Positions 24,161 to 33,316 of a DNA stretch of 64,000 nt are shown here, piece by piece; the first letter of the stretch is position 1, and the number at the start of each line of letters is the position of its first letter. Source of the DNA: an uncultured Christensenellaceae bacterium (GTDB taxonomy: Bacteria > Bacillota > Clostridia > Christensenellales > Borkfalkiaceae); NCBI GenBank assembly GCA_910586655.1, contig CAJUIR010000003.1, positions 1 through 64,000 on the forward strand. Reading direction: 5' to 3'. The notes beneath the pieces were generated by a model. The model worked only from the letters and a program-made list of their open reading frames with translations. It was not told where the DNA came from and searched no databases. The position numbers were made by a program, and so were the translations under genes.

Positions 24161-26254
24161 ATGAAGAAATTTTGCGCCGAAGAGAACGGCAACGGATCGG
24201 AACCGACAGAAAACCATGCGTCTGATGAAACGGGTATCGTGCAAGCCGAAAGTCCGAACGATTGCGGATCGGAACCGTCTGCCGAGAAACGGATCAAGCG
24301 GATCCCGCATTTGAATTTTCGACCGTTGCTGTTTTGCGCGCTGGGCATCGCGTTCGGAATTTTTCTCTATTTGAAAATCCGTTTCGGAGGACTTGCTGCC
24401 TCTGATTTTCTTTTTATCGGAGTTGTTCTGTTCTTTGCCGTCCGTCCTTACGGACGGAAACGGATCTTTGCCGTTTTGACATGCTTTATCATGTTTGCGG
24501 GGATCGGCGTACTTGCAATCCACTTATATACGCGGCAGTTTGACGACAGTTTGCCGTCGGGGGAATACGAAGTAGTCGGGACGGTAGAATCGTTTACGAT
24601 GGACGCCCGTGATAAAAGTATTGTTCTGACCGATTTAAAACTGAACGGAAAAAGCAAAGGCGGTAAATTTTCCGCAAATGTTTCAGACGAACATATTCGC
24701 GCCGGCGACGTCGTTCGGTTTACGGCAAATATTACGCGGAGCGATATGCCCGATCGCGGCAACGATTATCGCGAGTATCTCTATGTGAACGGAATTCGAT
24801 ATACTGCAAACAATATCGAAACCGAAAAAATCGGGACGTCGTCCAACGTATTCTTGCTCCTGAATACAAAGATATACGATGTGTTACATCTTCATTTACC
24901 AAAGGACGAAGCAGACGTTGCCTATGCGCTCCTGACCGGAAATTCGAGCGGAATGGACGGCATGTTATTGCAAGCGATCCGAAACGGCGGCATCGCGCAT
25001 ATCTTTGCGGTATCGGGTCTGCACATCGGAATTCTGTTCGGCGCGGTTTCTCTCTTATTCAAACCGTTACTTAGAAGAAAAGCCTGTTTGCCCGCGCTTG
25101 TCGCGGCTGTTTTTTATTGCGCGCTTTGCGGATTTACCGTATCTTCCGTCCGCGCCGCCGTCATGTGCGGCGTACTGTCGTTCGGGCGTGCGTTCGGCCG
25201 CAAAACAGATTTCCTCAATTCTCTTTCCGTTGCCGCGGTGTTTGTACTGACGTTGTTTCCTGCGCAGTGGCTTTCGGCAGGGTTTCGCCTTTCGTTTGGG
25301 GCATGCGCGGGGCTTGCTCTTTTTTCAGGCAGCCTGCGCCGCGCGTTTCGGAAACTACCGTCTTTTCTCGGCGGTTATCTCGCTGCGAATCTCTCGGTTC
25401 AGATGGTAACTTTTCCCATTCTCATCGATTGTTTCGGCTATTTCTCCGTTTGGGGCACGCTTCTGAATTTCTTTCTGATCCCGCTTTTGCCCGTGCTGTT
25501 TTTGGGATTGTTTCTCTGTATGATCTTTGCTTTGATGATTCCGCCCGCGGCGGCATTTTTTCTATTCTTTCCGCAGGGAATGATTTCTCTGCTGATATAC
25601 GTTTTTTCCGTCGCGGACTTTTCGATGGCGCTAACCGGTTTCGCATTTGGTGCGGCTTCTGCGGTCTGGCTGAGCGGCATGTTGCTGCTTTCACCGCGGT
25701 TACGTCTCAGACCGTTGGCGCGCGGCGTTGCGGCGGGAATTGTTTGTATCTTGTTCGGGATGACGATGATCTACGAAAACGCCGTATTTTACGGGTGCAA
25801 ACTGACGGCATACGAGAGCGGGGATTCGGCTGCCGCACTGTTGAGGACGAAAGACGCCGCGGTGCTTGTGATCGACGGCGAGATTTCTTTGAAGCGCTGC
25901 AACGATTTTCTTGCGCGCAACTATGCCGGTAAGTTGGACGCAGTCGTAATTCTTGCCGCCGACGAATTGCGCGCCATCAACGTCGGCGCGTTTTTATCCG
26001 CTACCTGTTTGTATGCGCGCGAGGAAATCGAGACGGGACTGCAAAAGACCGAAATCATATTCACGCAAACGTTTACGATCGGCGGCATGGTGTTCCGTTA
26101 TGAAAGCGCCGAAAAAATGACCGTGACGGCAGAGGGATCGGTTGTGGAATTGGATTTGAATCACGGGGAAGCGCTCGGCGCCGATTTATTCGTGGGAAAG
26201 GGCAGCGGAGGCTTGAAATTCTTTTTGAATCATGGTATAATCAAAGCAGTATGA
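24161..26254 (+). CDS. comEC: ComEC/Rec2 DNA uptake channel protein
   Basis: 697 residues; membrane channel that carries single-stranded DNA into the cell in natural competence. A hydrophilic N-terminus of about 55 residues precedes helices and a DUF4131-type OB region (EYEVVGTVESFTMD, 135-210). The Competence domain follows, with GGIAHIFAVSGLHIGILFG around 280-298 and about ten helices. The C-terminal 140 residues look like a shrunken metallo-beta-lactamase domain, but no HxHxDH metal motif can be found, so that domain is probably inactive. AAGGGAG precedes ATG 24161. It overlaps holA by ATGA. Confidence 0.85.
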   Translation: MKKFCAEENGNGSEPTENHASDETGIVQAESPNDCGSEPSAEKRIKRIPHLNFRPLLFCALGIAFGIFLYLKIRFGGLAASDFLFIGVVLFFAVRPYGRKRIFAVLTCFIMFAGIGVLAIHLYTRQFDDSLPSGEYEVVGTVESFTMDARDKSIVLTDLKLNGKSKGGKFSANVSDEHIRAGDVVRFTANITRSDMPDRGNDYREYLYVNGIRYTANNIETEKIGTSSNVFLLLNTKIYDVLHLHLPKDEADVAYALLTGNSSGMDGMLLQAIRNGGIAHIFAVSGLHIGILFGAVSLLFKPLLRRKACLPALVAAVFYCALCGFTVSSVRAAVMCGVLSFGRAFGRKTDFLNSLSVAAVFVLTLFPAQWLSAGFRLSFGACAGLALFSGSLRRAFRKLPSFLGGYLAANLSVQMVTFPILIDCFGYFSVWGTLLNFFLIPLLPVLFLGLFLCMIFALMIPPAAAFFLFFPQGMISLLIYVFSVADFSMALTGFAFGAASAVWLSGMLLLSPRLRLRPLARGVAAGIVCILFGMTMIYENAVFYGCKLTAYESGDSAAALLRTKDAAVLVIDGEISLKRCNDFLARNYAGKLDAVVILAADELRAINVGAFLSATCLYAREEIETGLQKTEIIFTQTFTIGGMVFRYESAEKMTVTAEGSVVELDLNHGEALGADLFVGKGSGGLKFFLNHGIIKAV

Positions 26255-27231
26255 AATTCGTACAACTCAGCAACAACTTAAAAGAACGAATTGATCCGGT
26301 TTATCTCATCGAAGGAGAGGACGCTTATTTCCGCGATCACGCTGTCAGCGCGATCCGCCAAGCATGCGGGATCACGCAGCCCGTGTTCAACGAGTCGCGT
26401 TTTGACGGCGAATCCCTCAAAGGCGATTTGGCAGGGTTTTTCGCGGGACTTTTTACGCTTCCGTTGCTGGATGGCAAACGTTTGGTATGCGTGTACGGTT
26501 TCTATCCGACCGAGCGCGAATGGGAAAAGTATTTGAAACCCTATGCGGAGCATCCCTGTTCGTCTACGGTGCTCGTCATTGTGAACCAAGGCAAAAAAGC
26601 GGGCGCCGTCGATTTAAAGAGAAAGAGCGCCGTCACATTTGTCGACTGCGGACGGGAAAGCGAAGAAACGCTCGGTAAGTGGCTGTTCGGCGTGATGCGG
26701 CGCAGCGCACTGAATGCGGACGTCGACGCGGTCACGCTGATGGTGCGTTACTGTGCGCAGGACGCGGCGCGGATGAAACGGGAAACGGAAAAACTCGCGC
26801 TCATTCTGGGCGAAGGCGGACGCGTCACGCGGAGGGAAGTGGAAGAGTACGTTGCAAAGGATACGGAATATAAAGTTTACGAACTGACGCAGGCGGCGTC
26901 GCGAAAAAATTATTCCGCGTTTTCGGAGATATTGGACGATCTCATGAAAAAGGGGTTCGACGAACATGCCGTGCTTTCGGCGCTCGTTTCGCATTACCGC
27001 ACGCTCTGCGAAGTCCTCGAATTAAAGGGGAGCGACGCGGAGGCGGCGAGTGTTTTCGGCGTGAAACCTTATGCCGTGCAGCGCAACCGCGAAACGGCGA
27101 ACCGTTTGGGGCGGCAGAAAGTCACGGAATTGTATTTGTATCTGTACGAACTTTCCTGCGGGGCCAAGGGCGGTCTTTATACGAAATCAGGCGCGTTGAC
27201 GCAGGGGATTGCAAAAATATTTTTTTCTTAA
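26251..27231 (+). CDS. holA: DNA polymerase III delta subunit
   Basis: 326 residues; clamp-loader subunit that opens the beta sliding clamp ring during replication. The family start KFVQLSNNLKERIDPVYLIEGEDAYF is recognisable (positions 2 to about 27), followed by the region FAGLFTLPLLDGKRLVCV that contacts the clamp. An AAA+-like fold and a helical C-terminal collar follow (KVYELTQAASRKN, then GVKPYAVQRNRE). ATG 26251 overlaps the comEC stop; comEC-holA is a common pair in Firmicutes. Confidence 0.9.
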   Translation: MKFVQLSNNLKERIDPVYLIEGEDAYFRDHAVSAIRQACGITQPVFNESRFDGESLKGDLAGFFAGLFTLPLLDGKRLVCVYGFYPTEREWEKYLKPYAEHPCSSTVLVIVNQGKKAGAVDLKRKSAVTFVDCGRESEETLGKWLFGVMRRSALNADVDAVTLMVRYCAQDAARMKRETEKLALILGEGGRVTRREVEEYVAKDTEYKVYELTQAASRKNYSAFSEILDDLMKKGFDEHAVLSALVSHYRTLCEVLELKGSDAEAASVFGVKPYAVQRNRETANRLGRQKVTELYLYLYELSCGAKGGLYTKSGALTQGIAKIFFS

Positions 27232-27243
27232 CACAAAATAACT

Positions 27244-27271
27244 TTGCAATTATACAAAAAAACGCTATAAT
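27244..27271 (+). promoter_or_regulatory. Promoter of cdaA operon
   Basis: TTGCAA (27244-27249), 16 bp, TATAAT (27266-27271), 29 bp before cdaA. Confidence 0.6.
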
Positions 27272-27300
27272 GAATAACATAAAACGATTGGGAGGAAGGT

Positions 27301-28137
27301 ATGCGTTCGCCGCAGGAAATCTGGGAAAACATAAAAGGCGTTGTTCTCGGGGTTCCCGAAAACTGGTTTATTTTTATCGAGGCAATTTTTTTGTTCTCGG
27401 TCATTTATTTCGTGCTGAAAACGCTGTACGATAACGGCGCCAAAAAGTTTATCGTCGTCTATCTGCTTTTATTGACGGTCATGGGTGCGATCTCGCTCTT
27501 TATGACGCATTTCTCGGCTTCCTTGTTCTATGTAGCGGCAATGCTGCTTTCGCTGTTTTTCCTTCTCTTGTTCCATACCGAAATCAAGCGCATGCTTTGG
27601 AAGACGGCGGTGCGCAATCCGGGCGCTCCGCACGAATCGGCGGCAAAGACGACGGCGGTCAGCGCGCGCGCGGAAGAATATATCTCGAATATCGTCAAAG
27701 CCGTGCAAAATCTCTCCAAGAACAATACGGGCGCGCTGATCGTGCTTTCCAACGGAAATCTGCCGCGCAACATTACCGACAGCGGCGTCACGCTGAACGC
27801 GAATATTTCCAGCCAACTCATCGAAGGGATCTTCATCAACAAAGCGCCTTTGCACGACGGCGCGATGGTCATTTTCGGCGATAAGATTCAAGCGGCAGGC
27901 TGTTTCCTTCCGTTGACGCAGAGAGAGTTTCCCAAAGATTACGGCACGCGCCACCGCGCGGGCATCGGCGTTACCGAAGTCGCGGACGTGTCTACGATCA
28001 TCGTTTCGGAAGAAACGGGAATCGTATCGGTCGTGAAACTCGGAAAAATCACGCGTTATATCGATTCGGAGAATTTGAAACGGTTTTTACGCGAATACTA
28101 TTGGAAAGAATTTAACACGGAGAGGAAACGGGTATGA
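27301..28137 (+). CDS. cdaA: Diadenylate cyclase CdaA
   Basis: 278 residues; makes the second messenger c-di-AMP from two ATP, controlling potassium and osmolyte balance. Three N-terminal membrane helices (about 20-95) are followed by the DAC domain. The catalytic motifs are intact: APLHDGAMVIFG near 180-191 and YGTRHRAGIGV near 215-225. GGGAGGAAGG precedes ATG 27301. In most Firmicutes cdaA is followed by cdaR and glmM. Here only a 34-codon cdaR-like stub follows, overlapping by ATGA, and glmM is absent from this locus. Confidence 0.95.
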   Translation: MRSPQEIWENIKGVVLGVPENWFIFIEAIFLFSVIYFVLKTLYDNGAKKFIVVYLLLLTVMGAISLFMTHFSASLFYVAAMLLSLFFLLLFHTEIKRMLWKTAVRNPGAPHESAAKTTAVSARAEEYISNIVKAVQNLSKNNTGALIVLSNGNLPRNITDSGVTLNANISSQLIEGIFINKAPLHDGAMVIFGDKIQAAGCFLPLTQREFPKDYGTRHRAGIGVTEVADVSTIIVSEETGIVSVVKLGKITRYIDSENLKRFLREYYWKEFNTERKRV

Positions 28138-28238
28138 AATTCAAAAAGTTTATGAAAGACGTATTTACCAAAAGAATCCCCATTAAACTGCTTGCGATCC
28201 TGTTTACCGCTCTCGTCGTGATCATCGTAAATTGTTGA
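28134..28238 (+). CDS. Membrane stub resembling the CdaR N-terminus, 34 residues
   Basis: ATG 28134 overlaps the cdaA stop (ATGA), and the frame ends at TGA 28236-28238. The peptide is a short basic head (KFKKFMKDVFTKRIP), one hydrophobic helix (IKLLAILFTALVVIIV), then NC. That is how CdaR/YbbR proteins begin, but the extracellular YbbR domains that normally follow are missing and are not found downstream in any frame. Either cdaR has been reduced to its membrane anchor, possibly still touching CdaA, or this is a decayed gene. Confidence 0.6.
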   Translation: MKFKKFMKDVFTKRIPIKLLAILFTALVVIIVNC

Positions 28239-28242
28239 CTTT

Positions 28243-29409
28243 ATGAAGAATTGTATCAGAATCCCCAGAATTTTGCTTCCCGAAAACGGGTTTGAAACCT
28301 GGTCTGTCATCGCCTGCGATCAGTTTACTTCCGACCGCGCGTATTGGGAGCGTGTAAAACATAGCGTAGGAGACAAACCTTCTACGCTGAATTTTATTCT
28401 GCCCGAAGTATATCTGGGTGAAGAAGACGAAATCCGCATCAAAGAAATTCACGAGAACATGTACCGCGCGTTGGAGGAAGAGCAACTCACCAAACTGAAC
28501 CGCGGGTTCGTTCTTTGCGAGCGGGAAACCAAATCGGGAACGCGGCGCGGCATAGTTGCCGCAATCGATTTGGAGGCATATACTTGTAACAGGGGAGAAG
28601 TGTCGCCCGTCCGTTCGTCCGAAGAAGTGGTTGCATCCCGTTTGCCTGCTCGCGTCCTCGTGCGCCGCGGCGCGCCGCTTGAATTTCCGCACGCGATGAT
28701 TTTTTATCAGGACAAGAAAAACCGCGTGATCCGCCGTCTGCTCGGCGAAGATCTGGAAAAATTATACGAATGCAAACTGATGGAAGGCGGAGGAAAAATC
28801 AGAGGTTTTTTCGTCCCCGAATATCTTGCGCAGGACGTCGTTGAAGATCTGTACGCGAAAAACGAACCTTACTTTGCGGTAGCGGACGGTAATCACTCCG
28901 TGGCGGCGGCAAAGGCATATTGGGAGGAGATCAAGGGCGGACTTACGGCGGACGAACTTGCCAATCATCCCGCGCGGTTTACGCTTGTAGAACTGGTAAA
29001 TTTATATGACGACGCTGTGGAATTCCATCCTATTCACAGATTGGTAAAGGGAATCGAGCGCGAAGCATTTTGTGATTTCTTTTCCAAACGGATCAAATGT
29101 AAGCGGAAGGGGAACGTACTCTACCCCTCGTTGCCGCCCAGAGCACAGACGGTGGAAACGGTGGACGAAGCGATCGAAGAATTCGTCCGCGTAAACGGCG
29201 GTACGATTGACTATATCCACGGAGAAAAGGAACTTGTTTCCTTTGCTTCCGAAGAGGACGCTGCGGGCGTGGCGCTTTCACCTATTGAGAAAGACGGGTT
29301 TTTCGACAGGCTGAAAGACGGCGGGAATTTTCCCAAAAAAACGTTTTCCGTCGGCGAAGGAACGGAAAAGCGATACTATATGGAGGGCAGGGAGATCAGT
29401 TATGATTAA
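28243..29409 (+). CDS. DUF1015 family protein
   Basis: 388 residues; conserved cytoplasmic protein of unknown biochemical role. Family signatures are visible: IRIPRILLPENGFETWSV at the start, CDQFTSDRAYW, and VADGNHSVAAAKAYW around 215-230, the counterpart of the DGHHR-type motif. No membrane segment. The start is 4 nt after the CdaR-like stub and lacks a good Shine-Dalgarno, so translation may be coupled. It overlaps the aspartokinase gene by 8 nt. In other bacteria DUF1015 genes often sit with serine biosynthesis, so a link to amino-acid metabolism is plausible. Confidence 0.8.
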   Translation: MKNCIRIPRILLPENGFETWSVIACDQFTSDRAYWERVKHSVGDKPSTLNFILPEVYLGEEDEIRIKEIHENMYRALEEEQLTKLNRGFVLCERETKSGTRRGIVAAIDLEAYTCNRGEVSPVRSSEEVVASRLPARVLVRRGAPLEFPHAMIFYQDKKNRVIRRLLGEDLEKLYECKLMEGGGKIRGFFVPEYLAQDVVEDLYAKNEPYFAVADGNHSVAAAKAYWEEIKGGLTADELANHPARFTLVELVNLYDDAVEFHPIHRLVKGIEREAFCDFFSKRIKCKRKGNVLYPSLPPRAQTVETVDEAIEEFVRVNGGTIDYIHGEKELVSFASEEDAAGVALSPIEKDGFFDRLKDGGNFPKKTFSVGEGTEKRYYMEGREISYD

Positions 29410-30724
29410 AGTATGTAAGTTCGGCGGAACGTCGATGGCGGACGGCACCAATATGCGCCGCGTAGCGGAGATCATCCGCTCCGATCCTGCGCGCCGCTAC
29501 GTTGTGGTTTCCGCACCCGGGAAACGATACGGCGGAGACGTTAAAATTACCGATTTGCTCTATGAAACCGCGAAAAACGTGCGCGAAACGGGCAGTACGG
29601 GCGAAGCCTTTGAAAAAGTGAAAGACCGTTTCCGCGGGATCGTTGCGGAACTTGCGCTTGATTTCGACGCGGAAACTATGTTGCTCGGAACGGAGGCGGA
29701 AATTCTGCGCGAAAACAGCGAAGATTTTACTGCTTCGCGCGGAGAATATCTGTCCGCGCGCGTGATGGCGGAACTGCTCGGCATGCCGTTTATCGACGCG
29801 CGCAGCGTTGTGAAGTTCGACGCAGAGGGCAAACTGGACGGAGAAAGAACGTTCGGTCTGCTTCGGGAAGCATTAAAGGGAAAACCGCGCGCGGTGGTCT
29901 CCGGTTTTTACGGAGAAGACGTCAACGGGAAAGTAAAAACGTTCTCGCGCGGCGGAAGCGATATTTCGGGCGCGATCGTGGCGCGCGCCGCGGGCGCGGA
30001 TCTGTATGAAAACTGGACGGACGTTTCGGGGTTCCTTGCCTGCGATCCGCGTATCGTAAAGAATCCCAGCCGCATCGGCGAACTTTCGTATAAAGAACTC
30101 CGTGAACTTTCGTATATGGGCGCCAATGTGTTACATAGCGAATCCATCTTTCCCGTCCGCGAAGCGGACATTCCCATCCGTATCAAAAACACCTTCCGTC
30201 CCGAAGACGACGGCACGGATATCCTCCCCACGTCCAAATACCGCTTTACGGGGAAAACGGTTACGGGCATTGCGGGCAAGAAAAATTTTACGGTTATTTT
30301 TATCGAAAAATCGCTTATGAACGCCGAAATCGGCTTTACGCATAAAGTGCTTTCGGTACTCTTAAAGCATCACATTTCGTTTGAACATATGCCGTCCGGA
30401 ATCGATACGATGTCTTTCGTGATCGACAGCGAAGAACTCAAAAACGGCGTGCTCGAAGAAATCTGCGAAGATATCCGTCAAGCGGTATCGCCCAACAATT
30501 TGCGCGTACACGACGATATTGCTCTCATCGCGGTGGTAGGACACGGGATGAGCCGCAACGTCGGTACGAGCGCGCGGCTGTTCAACGCGATCGCACGCGC
30601 GGGGATCAACGTCAGAATGATCGATCAGGGATCTTCCGAGTTGAATATTATAGTCGGCGTCGATAACGAAAATTATGAAAATACCCTGAAAGCGGTATAC
30701 GAGGAATTTTTTAACGAAACGTAA
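29402..30724 (+). CDS. lysC: Aspartate kinase
   Basis: 440 residues; phosphorylates aspartate, the first step to lysine, threonine and methionine. The kinase domain shows KFGGTSMADG at the start, the catalytic FSRGGSDISGAI near 185 and ENWTDVSGFLACDPRIV near 205-220. The C-terminal third holds two ACT domains (FIEKSLMNAEIGF and IALIAVVGHGMSRNVG), the usual site of feedback inhibition by lysine or threonine. GGGAG precedes ATG 29402. It overlaps the DUF1015 gene by 8 nt and ends the operon at an intrinsic terminator. thrC lies at 52483. Confidence 0.93.
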   Translation: MIKVCKFGGTSMADGTNMRRVAEIIRSDPARRYVVVSAPGKRYGGDVKITDLLYETAKNVRETGSTGEAFEKVKDRFRGIVAELALDFDAETMLLGTEAEILRENSEDFTASRGEYLSARVMAELLGMPFIDARSVVKFDAEGKLDGERTFGLLREALKGKPRAVVSGFYGEDVNGKVKTFSRGGSDISGAIVARAAGADLYENWTDVSGFLACDPRIVKNPSRIGELSYKELRELSYMGANVLHSESIFPVREADIPIRIKNTFRPEDDGTDILPTSKYRFTGKTVTGIAGKKNFTVIFIEKSLMNAEIGFTHKVLSVLLKHHISFEHMPSGIDTMSFVIDSEELKNGVLEEICEDIRQAVSPNNLRVHDDIALIAVVGHGMSRNVGTSARLFNAIARAGINVRMIDQGSSELNIIVGVDNENYENTLKAVYEEFFNET

Positions 30725-30755
30725 TCAAAAAATACGGTAAATTTTTTAGCGAAAA

Positions 30756-30786
30756 AGTGCGGATTTTTCCGCATTTTTTTATTTTT
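30756..30786 (+). terminator. Terminator after lysC
   Basis: TGCGGA-TTTT-TCCGCA followed by a long T run. Confidence 0.75.
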
Positions 30787-30800
30787 TTAAAAATAAATCC

Positions 30801-30854
30801 TTGCACAATCTCATAAGGTGTGGTATACTGTCATAGGTTAGTATGACAAACTAA
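30801..30854 (+). promoter_or_regulatory. Promoter with overlapping palindromic operators
   Basis: TTGCAC (30801-30806), 17 bp, TATACT (30824-30829). Two interleaved palindromes follow: GTCATA-GGTTAG-TATGAC (30830-30847) and TTAGT-N7-ACTAA (30838-30854). Both cover the transcription start, so a TetR- or MarR-type repressor is likely. Its gene is not adjacent. Confidence 0.55.
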
Positions 30855-30872
30855 TACATGGGAAGAGAGAAT

Positions 30873-32459
30873 ATGAAAATTGCAATTACGGGCGCAACGG
30901 GGAACATGGGACAAGCCGTGATCAAAGCGCTTACTTCCGAGAATTACATCGAGGAAATCAGATTGCTCAGCCACAGTCCCAAACGCACCAAAAAACTGTT
31001 GAACAAAGTAAAAAAATTAAAAAAGAAAACAGTGATCATCGAAGGCAGCATTGCAGACGGATATGCTTGCAGAAAGTTGGTGGAAGACGTAGATCTCGTT
31101 CTGAATATGAGCGCGGTCATTCCGCCAAAATCCGATCAGAGTCCGCAAAGAGCCGTTGAATGCAACGAAGTCGGCGCGGACGTTTTGGTGACGGTAATCG
31201 AGCATTTAGACCGCCAGCCGACGCTGCTGCACATTTCTACCGTTGCTCTATACGGCAACCGCTCCGAGCCGCACCGTTTCGGCAGAGTGGGAGATCCGCT
31301 GCTCGTCAGCCCGTTCGATATTTATTCCGCAACCAAACTGCGCGGGGAATTCCGCGTGTTAGAGAGCGGGATCAAGAGATGGGCTGTGTTCCGTCAGACG
31401 GCGATGCTCCATCCCAATATGCTGACCGACAATCTGAGCGACGGATTGATGTTTCATACTTGTTTCGACGCGCCTTTGGAATGGGTCACTGCGCACGACA
31501 GCGGAATTCTGATCCGCAATTTCCTGCGCAGAGTTCATGCGGCAGATCTGCCGCAAACGTTCTGGAAGCGTTGCTATAACATCGGCGGCGGCGCGGAAAA
31601 CCGTCTTTACGGTTATCAAACGTATAACGACGGGTTTGCGATCATCGGCGGCAGCACCACCTGCTTTTTTTCGCCGGGATATAACGCGACGCGTAACTTC
31701 CACGGCGTATGGTATTCCGATTCCGATGAACTGAATGAACTGTTTGATTTTCAGCAGCAGACCTCTACCGATTATTGGCGCGAAATTTTGAAGGCGCATC
31801 CGATTTTCAAAGCAGGGAAACTGGTGCCGAAAAAAATGATCCGTCGCTTTGCGATCAAACGTCTGTTGAAGAATTATAATTCGCCCGCTTATTGGGCGAA
31901 ACATAAAGACATTGCGCGCCTGAAAGCATATTTCGGCGGAGAGGAAGCCTACGAATCGCTCCAAAAAAAGAGTTGGAAAGAGGCGTTTCTGCCTGAAAAA
32001 TACGACCCCGCGAGCGGAATTTGCGATAACGAAACGCCGGTATTTTACGGGTATGACATTTCAAAACAGGACAGCGAAATTACCATCGGAGACTTGGAGA
32101 GCGTTGCTTCCGCGCACGGCGGGCGGCTGATTTCGGAACAGTTTGAAACGGGCGACATGTATGCGAAGATCGAATGGGAAACGCAGGACGGCGAACGTTT
32201 TGTTGCAACGCCCTATACCGTATTGAGGGCGGGACACTGGTACAACAGCATCTATCACGAAAACGTTTGGGATTTCGACCGTCTTTCCAAAAAAGACGCG
32301 GTATTTGCTTCCGTTTGGTACGATTCGCATGACGAGAACGAAAATATGCGCTATTCTTTTGATAAAAATTTCACAGCGCACGCAGTAAAATTCTATGAAA
32401 ATTCTGATCATTTACTTCTCGGGAACGGGGAACACAGAGAAAGTCGCAAAGCAGTATAA
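30873..32459 (+). CDS. NAD-dependent epimerase/dehydratase family protein (extended SDR)
   Basis: 528 residues from ATG 30873; an in-frame ATG lies 5 codons earlier. The N-terminal Rossmann fold shows KIAITGATGNMGQAV, and the catalytic Tyr-Lys pair appears as DIYSATKLRGE. Substrate unknown. The C-terminal ~200 residues are a less familiar extension rich in aromatic residues. The last 65 nt overlap the next gene. The tail read there (ENSDHLLLGNGEHRESRKAV) looks unlike protein and may reflect loss of the native stop. Paired with a flavodoxin-ferredoxin gene, so a redox role is plausible. Confidence 0.75.
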   Translation: MKIAITGATGNMGQAVIKALTSENYIEEIRLLSHSPKRTKKLLNKVKKLKKKTVIIEGSIADGYACRKLVEDVDLVLNMSAVIPPKSDQSPQRAVECNEVGADVLVTVIEHLDRQPTLLHISTVALYGNRSEPHRFGRVGDPLLVSPFDIYSATKLRGEFRVLESGIKRWAVFRQTAMLHPNMLTDNLSDGLMFHTCFDAPLEWVTAHDSGILIRNFLRRVHAADLPQTFWKRCYNIGGGAENRLYGYQTYNDGFAIIGGSTTCFFSPGYNATRNFHGVWYSDSDELNELFDFQQQTSTDYWREILKAHPIFKAGKLVPKKMIRRFAIKRLLKNYNSPAYWAKHKDIARLKAYFGGEEAYESLQKKSWKEAFLPEKYDPASGICDNETPVFYGYDISKQDSEITIGDLESVASAHGGRLISEQFETGDMYAKIEWETQDGERFVATPYTVLRAGHWYNSIYHENVWDFDRLSKKDAVFASVWYDSHDENENMRYSFDKNFTAHAVKFYENSDHLLLGNGEHRESRKAV

Positions 32460-33279
32460 AGCCGCCTTCGAGCAGCAGAGCGCGCAGGTCGATTTGGTAT
32501 CTCTCCCGCTCGGAGAGGAGAAAATAGATTTTAACGGTTACGATTTGATCGGATTCGGGTACCCGATCCATGCGTTTAATCCACCGTCGAACGTGTTGCG
32601 TTTTGCAAAATCGATTAAAAAGTGTCAAGAGAAAAAGCGGGCGTTTATTTTCAAGACGTCGGGCGAACCTGTGCGCATGAGCGACGTTTCTTCGCTGAAA
32701 CTGATTCGTTTGTTGAAAAAACGGAATATCCGCGTATTCAACGAATATCAGTACGTCATGCCGTACAATATTATTTTCCGTCATACGGACGAAATGGCGT
32801 ACCGCATGTGGAACACGGCGCAACAGGTGATCCCGATCGATTGCAAAGAGATCTTGTCCGGTACGCCCAGAAAGGCGAAGAAGATGTTTCTCGGCGGCTT
32901 TCTTGCCTGGGTTCTGCGCATCGAACATTGGGGCGGAAGACTGATCGGCAGACATTACCGTGTGACTGATGCCTGTATTGAGTGCCGCAAATGCGAAAAA
33001 AACTGTCCGACGCAAAATATCCGCATTTCGGACAGCGGTAAGTTCAAATTCGGCAAAGAGTGCTTGATTTGCATGCGGTGTTCGTTTTTCTGTCCCACAA
33101 ACGCCATTCAAATCAGTTTACTGGAAAAATGGAAGGTGAACGGAACATACTCGTTTGCGCCGCCGTCTGCGGACGCGTCTCCCGTAAAAGACAGGCACGC
33201 CAATTATTGCGCCAAAGCATATAAACGTTATTTTGCGGCAGCGGAACAAAAAATCAGAGATCATAATAATTCGGTTTAA
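32395..33279 (+). CDS. EFR1-type flavodoxin-ferredoxin protein
   Basis: 294 residues; predicted cytoplasmic electron carrier. A flavodoxin-like N-terminus binds FMN (IYFSGTGNTEKVAK, residues 6-19; GFGYPIHAFNPP near 58). The C-terminal part has two [4Fe-4S] motifs, CIECRKCEKNCP and CLICMRCSFFCP, around 198-235. This arrangement is the EFR1 family of clostridia. It starts inside the end of the preceding SDR gene without a clear ribosome site, so translation is probably coupled. The gene ends at a terminator shared with the convergent isc operon. Confidence 0.88.
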   Translation: MKILIIYFSGTGNTEKVAKQYKAAFEQQSAQVDLVSLPLGEEKIDFNGYDLIGFGYPIHAFNPPSNVLRFAKSIKKCQEKKRAFIFKTSGEPVRMSDVSSLKLIRLLKKRNIRVFNEYQYVMPYNIIFRHTDEMAYRMWNTAQQVIPIDCKEILSGTPRKAKKMFLGGFLAWVLRIEHWGGRLIGRHYRVTDACIECRKCEKNCPTQNIRISDSGKFKFGKECLICMRCSFFCPTNAIQISLLEKWKVNGTYSFAPPSADASPVKDRHANYCAKAYKRYFAAAEQKIRDHNNSV

Positions 33280-33316
33280 AAACAGCCCCGACGAGATAAT
33301 CGTCGGGGCTGTTTTT
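33278..33316. terminator. Bidirectional terminator between EFR1 and iscR
   Basis: AAAACAGCCCCGACGA, loop GATAA, TCGTCGGGGCTGTTTT, with A/T runs on both sides between convergent genes. Confidence 0.9.
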
